Source of the DNA: JAODBQ01 sp047602055
GTDB taxonomy: Bacteria > Actinomycetota > Acidimicrobiia > Acidimicrobiales > Ilumatobacteraceae
Length of the DNA stretch: 64,000 bases
Direction of reading: 5' to 3'
NCBI GenBank assembly: GCA_047602055.1
Contig: JASGIG010000001.1
Span: 1,116,001 to 1,180,000, forward strand
The stretch's first letter is position 1. Each line of letters starts with the position of its first letter. The translations under genes were made by a program, and so were the position numbers. The notes under the pieces were generated by a model that saw nothing but the letters and a program-made list of their open reading frames with translations, searched no databases and was not told where the DNA came from. Below are positions 44,617-53,158 of this stretch, piece by piece.

Positions 44617-45470
44617 GCCGGCGTCTCGCGGTGCACCGGCACGACGATCGTCTCGATGCCGGCGCCGAGGGCCGCGGCGACGACCTCGGCCGTGCCGCCC
44701 AGTCCTCGCGCCGGCTGCTCGTCCCACAGTGCGATCAGCACGTTGCAGCGCTGCAGCATCGCCTCGCCCGCGTTGGCGTACGCCCGCGCACGTTCGCCGC
44801 CGGGCCAGGCGCCGGTGACCGAGACGGAGGCGGCGCGGTCGAGCAGGCCGTGGAACTCGTCGAGCGAGCCCGGGGCGGTGAAGTCGCGGCCGTAGTCGTC
44901 GACCTCCAGGGGCAGCACCGCGTCGAGCCCGGCGCCCTCGGCGAGGGCTGCGGCGGTGACGATCCGGTCGGCGCCCTCGGCGAGCGCGGACACGACCTGC
45001 CAGCCGTCCGGCTCGGCGCGTGCCGCGATCGTCCGGACGACCGACGCCACACGGTCCTCGACGTCGGCGCGGTCGAGGAGGTGACGGTGGCCGGTGACGC
45101 CGACGACGAGCGGCACCGGCGACGCGGCCCACGCCGGATCTGCCGCGGCCTCGGGATCGGTCGGCGACGTGGCGATCACCGCGTCGAGGTTCAACGGCCC
45201 GTAGACGTGCGGGTAGACGTCGTTCTGCGCCGGCACCGGATCGTCGACCACGGGCGCGGTCACCCGTGACCGGTCGACGTACAGCCGCACCAGCGGCCCG
45301 GCACCGGCGAAGTAGCGCCCCGCTACGCCGGCCGTCTGATCGAGGCGGCTCGCATGGACGAACCCCTCCTGCTCCAGGGTGCGCCCTCGGGTGCTGATGC
45401 GGTACTCACCCGCGGCCTGCGCGGCCGCCCAGTCGCCGGCCAGCGCGAGGTGGAAGACGACGTCGCCCAT
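44613..45470 (-). CDS. DUF952 domain fused to SLOG-like nucleotide-binding domain
   Basis: A 285-residue two-domain protein. Residues about 1-95 match DUF952 (VFHLALAGDWAAAQAAGEYR, GFVHASRLDQ, HVYGPLNLDAV). Residues about 112-285 form a Rossmann-like SLOG-type domain (VPLVVGVTGHRHL, VVSALAEGADRIV, RCNVLIALWDEQPARGLGGT), built to bind or process nucleotides. The ATG at 45470 is chosen because DUF952 starts there. It is coupled to the RyR-channel gene. In the published comparative-genomics view of SLOG systems such proteins generate or sense a nucleotide ligand; applying that here is inference. Confidence 0.8.
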   Translation of the reverse strand: MGDVVFHLALAGDWAAAQAAGEYRISTRGRTLEQEGFVHASRLDQTAGVAGRYFAGAGPLVRLYVDRSRVTAPVVDDPVPAQNDVYPHVYGPLNLDAVIATSPTDPEAAADPAWAASPVPLVVGVTGHRHLLDRADVEDRVASVVRTIAARAEPDGWQVVSALAEGADRIVTAAALAEGAGLDAVLPLEVDDYGRDFTAPGSLDEFHGLLDRAASVSVTGAWPGGERARAYANAGEAMLQRCNVLIALWDEQPARGLGGTAEVVAAALGAGIETIVVPVHRETPA

Positions 45471-45484
45471 CGGGCGGAGGCTAG

Positions 45485-46209
45485 ATGTCACCCGTCGGGT
45501 CGGATCGCGATGAGTCACGCCGCTGTTGGTGGTGGGCGACGCGGAGCCGTGCGCGATGGCCAGGGATCGTGAAGTCGACGAGCCCCGTGCCGGCGGCCTC
45601 GATCAGACCTCGCTGGATGAGGCGGGTGCGTAGCACGTTCGCGTACTGCGGTGTCCTGCCGAGCTGGCGGGCGATCTCACCCGTCGATGCGGGTCCGTCC
45701 TCGCTCGCCATCGCGTCGAGATAGCGCTGCTCCATCTGCGGCAGCTGCTGTGCCGGCAGGCCGGTGAGCGCCTCGATCAGCTCGTGCTCGCAACGTCCCA
45801 GCGCCGAGCGCACGTCATCGATCGTGATCACGCCGTCGTTGCTGCGCTCCCACGCCCAGTAGCCGACCAGTTGGACCATGTACGGGTAGCCGGCGGCGAC
45901 CTCCGTGGCGAGCTCGACGGCGGCAGCGCTGAACCGGCCACCGCCGATTGCCGCGGTTCGTTGGAACCCGACGCGCACCGCATCGGGGGACAGATCGTCC
46001 AGGGGCGGCTTGGTGCAACGGGTCAGGAACGTCGCGACGTCGTCGCGTTCGACGATCGGCAGACCAGCGACGACGATGGCCACCGGCCGGTCCTGGCGGA
46101 GCAGGTGCTGGATCGCGTTCCCGAGCTCACCGAGCTCGGAGCGATCGGCAGCATGGACCTCGTCGAGGGTGATCAGCACCCCCTCCGGCGGACCGCTGGT
46201 GATACGTCG
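45485..46209 (-). pseudogene. C-terminal half of an AAA-type ATPase, N-terminus lost
   Basis: The frame opens with GPPEGVLITLDEVHAADRSE, that is, at Walker B. It continues through a sensor-like part (PVAIVVAGLPIVERDDV) to a winged-helix end (TGEIARQLGRTPQYANVLRT). Intact relatives carry about 130-150 more residues with the Walker A. An in-frame TAA lies just upstream at about 46213, and the DNA there changes to an AT-rich inverted repeat. No start codon precedes Walker B except the GTG at 46179. I read it as a truncated ATPase beside the SLOG/RyR cassette. Confidence 0.75.
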
Positions 46210-46234
46210 TTATATCAACGACGTGTCGATATAA
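46210..46234. repeat. AT-rich inverted repeat at the ATPase break point
   Basis: TTATATC (46210-46216) and GATATAA (46228-46234) form an inverted repeat with an 11-base centre containing AACGACGTG. It marks the abrupt loss of the ATPase reading frame and differs in composition from its surroundings. It might be a recombination site or an operator. Confidence 0.5.
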
Positions 46235-46281
46235 CAGATTGCAACGCTGCAGGCGGAGGGTGGTGTTCGTCTCGGTTTGCG

Positions 46282-46599
46282 TCAGCGCCACTCGATGTGG
46301 GCTTGGACCAGACCGTCGGCGTCGAGCCAACCCTTCTTCCCGGCGTAGGCGAGCATGCCCTGGTAGCGCTCGTTCCAGTCCTCGGCGACGCCGGCATCGG
46401 CGGCCATGCGCTCGATAGCGGCGCGCTCGACGAACGCGTCGTCACCGGCGACCCGACCGGCGCCGGCCGCGGCCAGGGTGGCGGCCACGCCGGCAGCGTC
46501 GACGCCGCGGGCTTCGAGGTGGAACGCGTTGCAGTTGTCGGCGTCGTCCAGGCCGATGCCCGGCTCGCCGCCGTCGCGCGGTGCGATGACGATGATCAT
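46282..46599 (-). CDS. Hypothetical protein, 105 residues
   Basis: A small acidic protein beginning MIIVIAPRDGGEPGIGLDDA, with a helical C-terminal half ending in GWLDADGLVQAHIEWR. No membrane segment or known motif is seen. Its start lies 4 bases from the end of the GNAT gene upstream, so the two are probably co-transcribed. I do not recognise the family. Confidence 0.6.
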   Translation of the reverse strand: MIIVIAPRDGGEPGIGLDDADNCNAFHLEARGVDAAGVAATLAAAGAGRVAGDDAFVERAAIERMAADAGVAEDWNERYQGMLAYAGKKGWLDADGLVQAHIEWR

Positions 46600-46603
46600 C
46601 CGC

Positions 46604-46930
46604 TCAGCATCCCACCGGTAGCCCGAACGCGCCACGCTGCCCGCTCGGCACCATCGCCAGGTACTCGTCGGGGTTGGCGGCGATCACGTCGCGCACGAAC
46701 CAGCACTGCGGCAGGACCTTGACGCCCTCGGCCTTCAACGAGTCGAGCGCTGCGGTGGCCAGCACGGCGCCGAGCCCGCGACCGCGGAACCGTGGGTCGA
46801 TGACGGTGTGGGGCAGCGCGACGACGTCGCCGTCGCGCCGGTAGTCGGCGAAACCGGCGGGCTCGCCGCCCACGGTGATCTCGAAGCGCCCGTGCTCGGG
46901 CACGTCGCGGACATCGATGTGGTCGCTCAT
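46604..46930 (-). CDS. GNAT-like N-acetyltransferase, YjdJ type
   Basis: A short acetyltransferase-fold protein of 108 residues. The acetyl-CoA loop is present (DPRFRGRGLGAVLATAALDS, about residues 46-65), preceded by VALPHTVI. The late VLPQCWFVRDVIAANPDEYL matches the compact GCN5-related family typified by YjdJ. Substrate unknown. It forms a probable two-gene unit with the hypothetical protein downstream. Confidence 0.88.
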   Translation of the reverse strand: MSDHIDVRDVPEHGRFEITVGGEPAGFADYRRDGDVVALPHTVIDPRFRGRGLGAVLATAALDSLKAEGVKVLPQCWFVRDVIAANPDEYLAMVPSGQRGAFGLPVGC

Positions 46931-46987
46931 GGCTCCAGTCTTCCTCCTCTCACCGTGCTCCAACCGAGGCGTGCCAGCATCGGGGCG

Positions 46988-48316
46988 ATGGCCACCCGCA
47001 GCACCCGCGAGCGTCAGGCTCGCCAGCGCGCCCAGGTGGCCACGCGGCGGCGCAACGCGCGTCCGGACGGCGAGCTCGTCGTCGACGAGGAGCCGCACCG
47101 CGGCCGGCGCTGGCTGATCGCCGTCGGCGGGCTCGCCGCGCTGCTCGGCATCGCCGTCGTCGCCGCGCTGGTGACGGGCGGCAGCAGCGGCGTCAGCCAG
47201 CCGCGCAGCACGCTGCTGTCGGCGACCCCCGTCGAGGGCGCCACCGGCGCGCTGGCGCTCGACGCGGTCCCGACCGAGTACACGATCACCTACGAGCTGG
47301 TCACCACCGACGGGGCGAACAACGTCGCCGACACCGCGCCCGCCCCCGAGACCCGCACGTACTCGACGTCGACCGAGTCGTTCCGGGTCCGCCGGCCGTT
47401 CGCCACGCACATCGAGGACCGCGACGGTGCCCCGCCCGGCGGCGACCTGCAGGCGACGATCATCAGCGATCTCGGGCTGCACGCGACGGTGTCCGCCGGT
47501 GACGAGGACCAGCAGGTCGAGGCGGTCCTGCCCGGTGCCGGGATCGGCGACTGGCGGCTCGACGCCGTGCTCGGCGACCTCGTCGACGACGGCACGTTCG
47601 TGCTCGGCGAGCGCCGTGAGCTGCTCGGCCGCGAGTGTCAGGTGTACCGGACCGGATCACCGCTGGAGAACTACGAGCTGACCAAGCCGACCGACACCAC
47701 CTACGCCGACGTGTGCGTCGACGCCGCCGGCCTCGTCCTCGAGCAGGTCGCCGTCGAGGACGGCGCGCTGCTCGAGCACCTCACCGCCACCGACGTCGAC
47801 ACTGCGCCGAGCCTCACCGACGCCGACTTCGCGATCACCGGCACCCCGCCCGGACTCGACGACGGCGGGATGGTGCTCACCCCGATCGACGGCGTCCCGA
47901 CGGATTCGTCGTACTGGTCGTTCAGCCAGGCGCCGCCCGGCTACATCTTGCAGGGCCGCTTCACGTGGCAGCAGAACGCGACCGACCCGTCGTCGCAGGG
48001 CATCGGCACCGACACCTCGACCGGCGCGGCGACGGCCGTCGTCACCAGCTACGTCGACGTCTACACGAACGGCGCCGACGTGCTCGTCGTGCTCCAGGGC
48101 CCGACGTCGGTCGAGCCGGACAGCAACACCGACCCGACCATCGACGCCACCGCCCCGTCGCTCGGCGAGGTGACCCTGCAGTCGAAGCTCACCGGCACCC
48201 AGCTGCTCGCCCACCCGACCCAGACCCCCGACTGGTTCGTCCAGGTGACGGCGACGACCGGCCGCAACGCCCTCGTCGAAGCCACCGCCCTCCTGCAACC
48301 CCCGACCTCGAGCTGA
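46988..48316 (+). CDS. Membrane-anchored extracellular protein of unknown function
   Basis: A 442-residue protein. The basic N-terminus (about 42 residues, rich in Arg) leads to one membrane helix (WLIAVGGLAALLGIAVVAALV, about 43-63), and the rest lies outside. Beta-rich sequence with recurring TYELVTTDG-, QATIISDLG- and LLGRECQVYRT-type segments suggests a lipoprotein-like fold; two Cys (RECQVY and ADVCVD) may form a disulfide. No catalytic motif is seen. It is divergent from the GNAT gene, 57 bases apart. Confidence 0.7.
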   Translation: MATRSTRERQARQRAQVATRRRNARPDGELVVDEEPHRGRRWLIAVGGLAALLGIAVVAALVTGGSSGVSQPRSTLLSATPVEGATGALALDAVPTEYTITYELVTTDGANNVADTAPAPETRTYSTSTESFRVRRPFATHIEDRDGAPPGGDLQATIISDLGLHATVSAGDEDQQVEAVLPGAGIGDWRLDAVLGDLVDDGTFVLGERRELLGRECQVYRTGSPLENYELTKPTDTTYADVCVDAAGLVLEQVAVEDGALLEHLTATDVDTAPSLTDADFAITGTPPGLDDGGMVLTPIDGVPTDSSYWSFSQAPPGYILQGRFTWQQNATDPSSQGIGTDTSTGAATAVVTSYVDVYTNGADVLVVLQGPTSVEPDSNTDPTIDATAPSLGEVTLQSKLTGTQLLAHPTQTPDWFVQVTATTGRNALVEATALLQPPTSS

Positions 48317-48335
48317 ACACTCGGCGACACGCAAG

Positions 48336-48367
48336 TCAGCACTGCTGATAGTGCCAGCAATGCTGAC
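48336..48367. promoter_or_regulatory. Tandem palindromic operator of the toxin-antitoxin locus
   Basis: Two near-identical palindromes, TCAGCACTGCTGA (48336-48348) and CAGCAATGCTG (48355-48365), lie just before an AGGAGG ribosome-binding site and the GTG start at 48381. Ribbon-helix-helix antitoxins of the FitA type bind such paired dyads, so this is probably an autoregulatory site. Confidence 0.65.
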
Positions 48368-48380
48368 AGGAGGTGACGCC

Positions 48381-48956
48381 GTGTCTGCCATCACGATTCG
48401 CAACGTCGACCCCGAGTCGAAGCGGCGGCTCCGTCTGCGTGCTGCCGCCTCCGGACGTTCGATGGAGGAGGAGGCCCGCAGCATCCTTCGTGCGGAGCTC
48501 GCCGTGCGGGGCGACGAGACCTCTGACCTCTATCAGCGGATCCGCCGGCACCTCGATCCGCCGCCAGCCGGACCGGTCCTCTCGGCATGGATGGCATCGC
48601 AGCCGTCGTCGTCGCTGTTCATCACGACGATCACCGAGGCCGAACTGCTGTACCTGCTGGTGCTACTGCCCGACGGGAAGCGCCGGCGCGAGTTGACCGA
48701 AGCCGTCCGAGCAATCCTGAGCGGCGAGTTCCGAGGACGTGTCCTGCCCTTCGACAGCCCGGCAGCGGAGGCCTACGCCACGATCACCGCCGGGCGTCGT
48801 GCGCTGGGCAGGCCGATCAGCGCGTTCGACGCCCAGATCGGCGCGGTCGCCCGCTCGCGTGGGGCCCGGGTCGCCACCCGCAACTCCAGGACTTCGAGGA
48901 TTGCGACGTCGAGATCGTCCGGGCGATGGCGCCAGCCGAATCTGCGTCAGCGCACA
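48381..48956 (+). pseudogene. FitA antitoxin fused to a truncated FitB/VapC toxin
   Basis: The first about 60 residues are a complete ribbon-helix-helix antitoxin of FitA type (ITIRNVDPESKRRLRLRAAA, SMEEEARSILRAEL). At RIRRHLDPPPAGPVLSAW the frame passes straight into a PIN-domain toxin that lacks its N-terminus with the first catalytic Asp. The toxin middle and end remain (FITTITEAELLYLLVLLPDG, GRPISAFDAQIGAVARSRGA). Near 48890 the frame breaks; the true end reads QDFEDCDVEIVRAM in another frame. A deletion and a frameshift have thus made a toxin-dead fusion. The original sequence ends in a palindromic repeat. Confidence 0.78.
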
Positions 48957-48983
48957 AACTCACACGTCGGTTCGTGCGCTGAC
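48946..48983. repeat. Palindromic repeat, GTCAGCGCAC family
   Basis: GTCAGCGCAC (48946-48955) and GTGCGCTGAC (48974-48983) form a perfect 10-bp inverted repeat with an 18-base centre holding ACACGTCGGTT. The right half matches the sequence at 19957-19984 in the other orientation. It lies between the toxin relic and icmF. Confidence 0.75.
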
Positions 48984-49022
48984 ACAAACCTGGGATCCGC
49001 CGGCGCGCAAACCCGTGAGCGC

Positions 49023-52000
49023 CTACACGTTCCGGCGGTAGCGGCCGCCGACTTCGAACAACGTGTCGGTGATCTGGCCGAGGGTGCAGCAGCGGACGGC
49101 GTCCATGAGGACGGCGAAGATGTTGTCGCCGTCGAGGGCGGCTTGGCGCAGGCGCTCCAGCATCGGCACCGACTCGGTGGCGTGCGCCGCCTGGAACCTC
49201 CGCAGGCGTGAGATCTGGTCGTGCTTCTCGTCGTCGTCGCTGCGGGCCAGCTCGATCTCGTGGGTGACCTCGGCGGCGTTCGGGTCGAGGAACGTGTTGA
49301 CGCCGACGATCGGCAGCGTGCCGTCGTGCTTGCGCTGCTCGTAGAGCATCGACTCGTCCTGGATCCGCCCACGCTGGTAGCCGGTCTCCATCGCCCCGAG
49401 CACGCCGCCGCGCTCGGAGATGCGGTCCAGCTCGGACAGCACGGCCTCCTCGACCAGGTCGGTGAGCTCCTCGACGACGAACGAGCCCTGCAGCGGGTTC
49501 TCGTTCGTCGCCAGGCCCCACTCCCGGTTGATCACCAGCTGGATCGCCAGCGCCCGGCGCACCGACTCGGCCGTGGGCGTCGTGACTGCCTCGTCGTAGG
49601 CGTTGGTGTGCAGGCTGTTGGCGTTGTCGTAGATCGCGCACAGCGCCTGCAACGTGGTGCGGATGTCGTTGAACGCCATCTCCTGGGCGTGCAGCGACCG
49701 CCCACTGGTCTGGATGTGGTACTTGAGGCGCTGGCTGCGATCGTTCGCCCCGTAGCGGTCGCGCAGTGCGATCGCCCAGATCCGCCGGGCCACCCGGCCG
49801 AGCACGGTGTACTCGGGGTCCATCCCGTTGGAGAAGAAGAAGCTGAGGTTCGGGGCGAACTCGTCGATCTTCATCCCGCGGGCGAGGTAGGCCTCGACGT
49901 AGGTGAACCCGTTGGCCAGGGTGAAGGCCAGCTGGCTGATCGGGTTCGCGCCGGCCTCGGCGATGTGGTAGCCGGAGATCGACACCGAGTAGAAGTTGCG
50001 CACCTCGTGCTGGACGAACCACTCCTGGATGTCGGCCATCACCCCCAGGCTGAACTCGGTGGAGAAGATGCACGTGTTCTGGCCCTGGTCCTCCTTGAGG
50101 ATGTCGGCCTGCACGGTGCCGCGCACGGAGCGCAGCGTCCTGGCCTGGACCTCAGCGGCCTCCTCGGCCGTCGGCTCCCGTCCCGAACTCATTGCAAATG
50201 CAACGAGTTGCTGGTCGATCGCCGTGTTCAGGAACATCGCCAGGATCGTCGGCGCCGGGCCGTTGATCGTCATCGACACCGACGTCGTCGGGCTGCACAG
50301 GTCGAACCCGCCGTACAGCACCTCCATGTCGTCGAGCGTGGCGATCGACACGCCGGAGTTGCCGACCTTGCCGTAGATGTCGGGACGCTCGCCCGGGTCG
50401 AAGCCGTACAGCGTGACCGAGTCGAACGCGGTCGACAGGCGGGTGGCCGGCTGGCCCTCCGACAGCAGCTTGAACCGCCGGTTGGTGCGCGCCGGGCCGC
50501 CCTCGCCGGCGAACATCCGCGCCGGGTCCTCGTTCTCCCGCTTGAACGGGAAGACGCCGGCCGTGTACGGGAAGTGGCCCGGCAGGTTCTCGCTGCGCAG
50601 CCAGCGCACGAGCGGGGCGGCGTCGTCGAACGACGGCAGCGCCAGCTTCGGCACGAGCGTGCCCGACAACGACTCCCGCGCCGGACGGTCGGGACCGCTG
50701 AGCGCTGCACGCCGGACGGGCCACTCGTCGAGCAGTGCCCGGGTGGCCGGCAGGACCTCGGTGGCTGCCGACTCGGCGAGCGAATCGACGTCGCCGGTCG
50801 GCTTCCCGTGCGCCGCCAAGGTCGTTGCAGTTGCAACGAGTTGCTGATGGCGGCGGGCGGCGTCGGCCTGCTGTGAGGTGACCGCGTGGTAGCCGCGCAC
50901 CGTCTCGGTGATCTCGGCGAGGTAGCGCTGGCGGCTGGCCGGGACGATCACGCCGACGTGCGTGGACGTCTTCGTGTCCGGCGCGGCCAGCGCGCCCTCG
51001 TGGGTGACCAGGCCGTGCCCGGCGAGCACGCCGCGCAGGTGCTGGTACAGCGCGGTCACGCCGTCGTCGTTGAACCGTGACGCCACGGTGCCGAACACCG
51101 GCAGCTCGGCCTGGTCGACGCCGAACAGCTCACGGTTGCGGGCGTACTGGCGGCGCACGTCGCGCAGCGCGTCCTCGGCGCCGCGGCGCTCGAACTTGTT
51201 GATCACCACGACCTCGGCGAAGTCGAGCATGTCGATCTTCTCCAGCTGGCTGGCGGCGCCGAACTCCGGGGTCATCACGTACATCGGCACGTCGACGTAC
51301 GGCACGATCGCCGCGTCGCCCTGGCCGATGCCGGGCGTCTCGACGATCACCAGGTCGGCGCCCCAGCACTTCGCCGCGGCGATCACGTCGGTGACGCACT
51401 CGGGCACCTCGCTGGCGCCGCGGGTGGCCAGCGAGCGGAAGAACACGTTCGGGCCGTCGATGGCGTTCATCCGGATGCGGTCGCCGAGCAGTGCCCCGCC
51501 GCCGCGCCGCCGGGTGGGGTCGACGGCGATCACCGCGAGGCGGAGCTTGTCGGCCTGGTCGAGGCGGAAGCGGCGCAGCAGCTCGTCGGTCAGCGACGAC
51601 TTGCCCGAGCCACCGGTGCCGGTGATGCCGAGCACCGGCACGGTCCGCCGGGTGGCGGCCTCGCCGAACGTGCCCGCCAGCGCCGGCTCGGCACCTACTT
51701 CGAGCTTGCTGATCGCCCGGGCCAGCGCCCGCTCGGAGCCGGCCAGCAGTGCTTCGACATCGACCGGGTCGGCCGGGACGGGACGATCGCACTCGGCGAC
51801 CATCAGCTCGATCATCCCCTTGAGGCCGAGGCGCTGGCCGTCCTGCGGCGAGAAGATCCGGGCGACGCCACGCGAGTGCAGCAGCTCGATCTCGCTCGGG
51901 ACGATCACCCCGCCGCCGCCGCCGTAGACGCGCACGTCGCCGCGGCCCTCCTCGCGCAGCCGCTCCAGCAGGTACGTGAAGTACTCGACGTGGCCGCCCT

Positions 52001-52196
52001 GGTACGAGCTGATGGCGATGCCCTGGACGTCCTCCTGCACGGCGGCGCGTACGACGTCGTCGACCGAGCGGTTGTGCCCGAGGTGGATCACCTCGGCGCC
52101 GAGCGACTGCAGGATGCGGCGCATGATGTTGATCGCCGCGTCGTGCCCGTCGAACAGGCTGGCCGCGGTGACGAAGCGGACGGGGTTGGTCGGCAT
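49023..52196 (-). CDS. icmF: Fused isobutyryl-CoA mutase
   Basis: Adenosylcobalamin-dependent mutase interconverting isobutyryl-CoA and n-butyryl-CoA, 1057 residues, as usual for IcmF. Domain order is diagnostic. A B12-binding domain comes first (FDGHDAAINIMRRI, the Asp and His of the base-off motif). A MeaI-type G-protein chaperone follows (P-loop GTGGSGKSSLTDELL near residue 195; ETPGIGQGD). The TIM-barrel mutase completes it (FPYTAGVFPFKREN, about residue 535). The start at 52196 gives the full N-terminus. It lies 24 bases downstream of a 3-hydroxyacyl-CoA dehydrogenase gene and probably forms an operon with it, in branched-chain acid catabolism. Confidence 0.93.
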   Translation of the reverse strand: MPTNPVRFVTAASLFDGHDAAINIMRRILQSLGAEVIHLGHNRSVDDVVRAAVQEDVQGIAISSYQGGHVEYFTYLLERLREEGRGDVRVYGGGGGVIVPSEIELLHSRGVARIFSPQDGQRLGLKGMIELMVAECDRPVPADPVDVEALLAGSERALARAISKLEVGAEPALAGTFGEAATRRTVPVLGITGTGGSGKSSLTDELLRRFRLDQADKLRLAVIAVDPTRRRGGGALLGDRIRMNAIDGPNVFFRSLATRGASEVPECVTDVIAAAKCWGADLVIVETPGIGQGDAAIVPYVDVPMYVMTPEFGAASQLEKIDMLDFAEVVVINKFERRGAEDALRDVRRQYARNRELFGVDQAELPVFGTVASRFNDDGVTALYQHLRGVLAGHGLVTHEGALAAPDTKTSTHVGVIVPASRQRYLAEITETVRGYHAVTSQQADAARRHQQLVATATTLAAHGKPTGDVDSLAESAATEVLPATRALLDEWPVRRAALSGPDRPARESLSGTLVPKLALPSFDDAAPLVRWLRSENLPGHFPYTAGVFPFKRENEDPARMFAGEGGPARTNRRFKLLSEGQPATRLSTAFDSVTLYGFDPGERPDIYGKVGNSGVSIATLDDMEVLYGGFDLCSPTTSVSMTINGPAPTILAMFLNTAIDQQLVAFAMSSGREPTAEEAAEVQARTLRSVRGTVQADILKEDQGQNTCIFSTEFSLGVMADIQEWFVQHEVRNFYSVSISGYHIAEAGANPISQLAFTLANGFTYVEAYLARGMKIDEFAPNLSFFFSNGMDPEYTVLGRVARRIWAIALRDRYGANDRSQRLKYHIQTSGRSLHAQEMAFNDIRTTLQALCAIYDNANSLHTNAYDEAVTTPTAESVRRALAIQLVINREWGLATNENPLQGSFVVEELTDLVEEAVLSELDRISERGGVLGAMETGYQRGRIQDESMLYEQRKHDGTLPIVGVNTFLDPNAAEVTHEIELARSDDDEKHDQISRLRRFQAAHATESVPMLERLRQAALDGDNIFAVLMDAVRCCTLGQITDTLFEVGGRYRRNV

Positions 52197-52220
52197 GGGG
52201 AGACCCTTCGCTGGGCTGGG

Positions 52221-53090
52221 TTAGCGGGCGTAGTTGAAGAAGCCGCGGCCGGTCTTGCGGCCGAGCAGGCCGGCCTCGACCATCCGGCTGAGCAGCGGCG
52301 GCGGGGCGTACAGCGGCTCCTTGAACTCGGCGTACATCGACTCGGCGACGGCCATCGTCGTGTCCAGGCCGATCAGGTCGGCGAGCGCCAGCGGACCCAT
52401 CGGGTGGGCGCAGCCGTGGACCATCCCGGCGTCGATGTCGTCGGCGGTGGCGAAGCCGCTCTCCATCATCCGGATCGCCGACAGCAGGTAGGGGATCAGC
52501 AGGGCGTTGACGACGAAGCCGGCGCGGTCCTGCGAGCGGATGACGTGCTTGCCGAGCACGTCGCCGGCGAACTCGCCGGCGGCGTCGGCCGTGGCCGCCG
52601 ACGTCATCAGCGAGGCGACCAGCTCGACGAGCGGCAGCACCGGCACCGGGTTGAAGAAGTGGATGCCGATGACCTGCTCGGGCCGGCCGGTGGCGGTGGC
52701 CAGCTTCATGATCGGGATCGACGACGTGTTCGAGGCGAGCACGGCCTCGCCGCCGGCGACGACCTCGTCGAGGTGGCGGAACGCGGCGACCTTGAGGTCG
52801 TGGTCCTCGCTGATCGCCTCGACCACCAGGTCGCGGTCGGCGAACGCCGACCAGTCGTCGGTGAAGTCGAGGTGGGCAAGGGCGGCGTCATGGCCGGCCT
52901 CGCTGAGCTTGCCGCGCCCGAGCGCTGCCGCCAGCGACCTCTCGACGCGGGCGCGGCCGGACTCGACGAGCTGCGGCGTGGCCTCGACCACCACCACGTC
53001 GCGCCCGTTGCGGGCGCACACCTCGGCGATGCCCGAGCCCATCAGGCCGCAGCCGAGCACCCCGACCCGTTCGATCTCGGTCCCCTTCAT
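52221..53090 (-). CDS. 3-hydroxybutyryl-CoA dehydrogenase family protein
   Basis: NAD(P)-dependent 3-hydroxyacyl-CoA dehydrogenase of 289 residues. The Rossmann motif is GVLGCGLMGSGIAEVCARNG, the catalytic region reads IGIHFFNPVPVLPLVELV (the conserved His and Glu partners), and the C-terminal DLIGLDTTMAVAESM and GRKTGRGFFNY are family signatures. The start at 53090 follows a MarR-type operator. With icmF immediately downstream it forms a two-gene acyl-CoA operon. Confidence 0.92.
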   Translation of the reverse strand: MKGTEIERVGVLGCGLMGSGIAEVCARNGRDVVVVEATPQLVESGRARVERSLAAALGRGKLSEAGHDAALAHLDFTDDWSAFADRDLVVEAISEDHDLKVAAFRHLDEVVAGGEAVLASNTSSIPIMKLATATGRPEQVIGIHFFNPVPVLPLVELVASLMTSAATADAAGEFAGDVLGKHVIRSQDRAGFVVNALLIPYLLSAIRMMESGFATADDIDAGMVHGCAHPMGPLALADLIGLDTTMAVAESMYAEFKEPLYAPPPLLSRMVEAGLLGRKTGRGFFNYAR

Positions 53091-53107
53091 GGCGGGAACG
53101 ATACTTT

Positions 53108-53136
53108 GACGTCCAAGCACATGGAAGTTGGACGTC
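53108..53136. promoter_or_regulatory. Operator between the acyl-CoA operon and marR
   Basis: A perfect 9-bp inverted repeat, GACGTCCAA and TTGGACGTC, with an 11-base centre, lies in the short divergent gap. Size and position suit a MarR-family dimer controlling both directions. Confidence 0.75.
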
Positions 53137-53158
53137 GAACTACCTAGGGTTAGGTGCC

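Noticed and set aside
46260..46290. A partial match to the GTCAGCGCAC repeat (TTTGCGTCAGCGC)
   Set aside because: Only about 9 bases match and there is no second arm, so it may be chance and was not listed as a copy.
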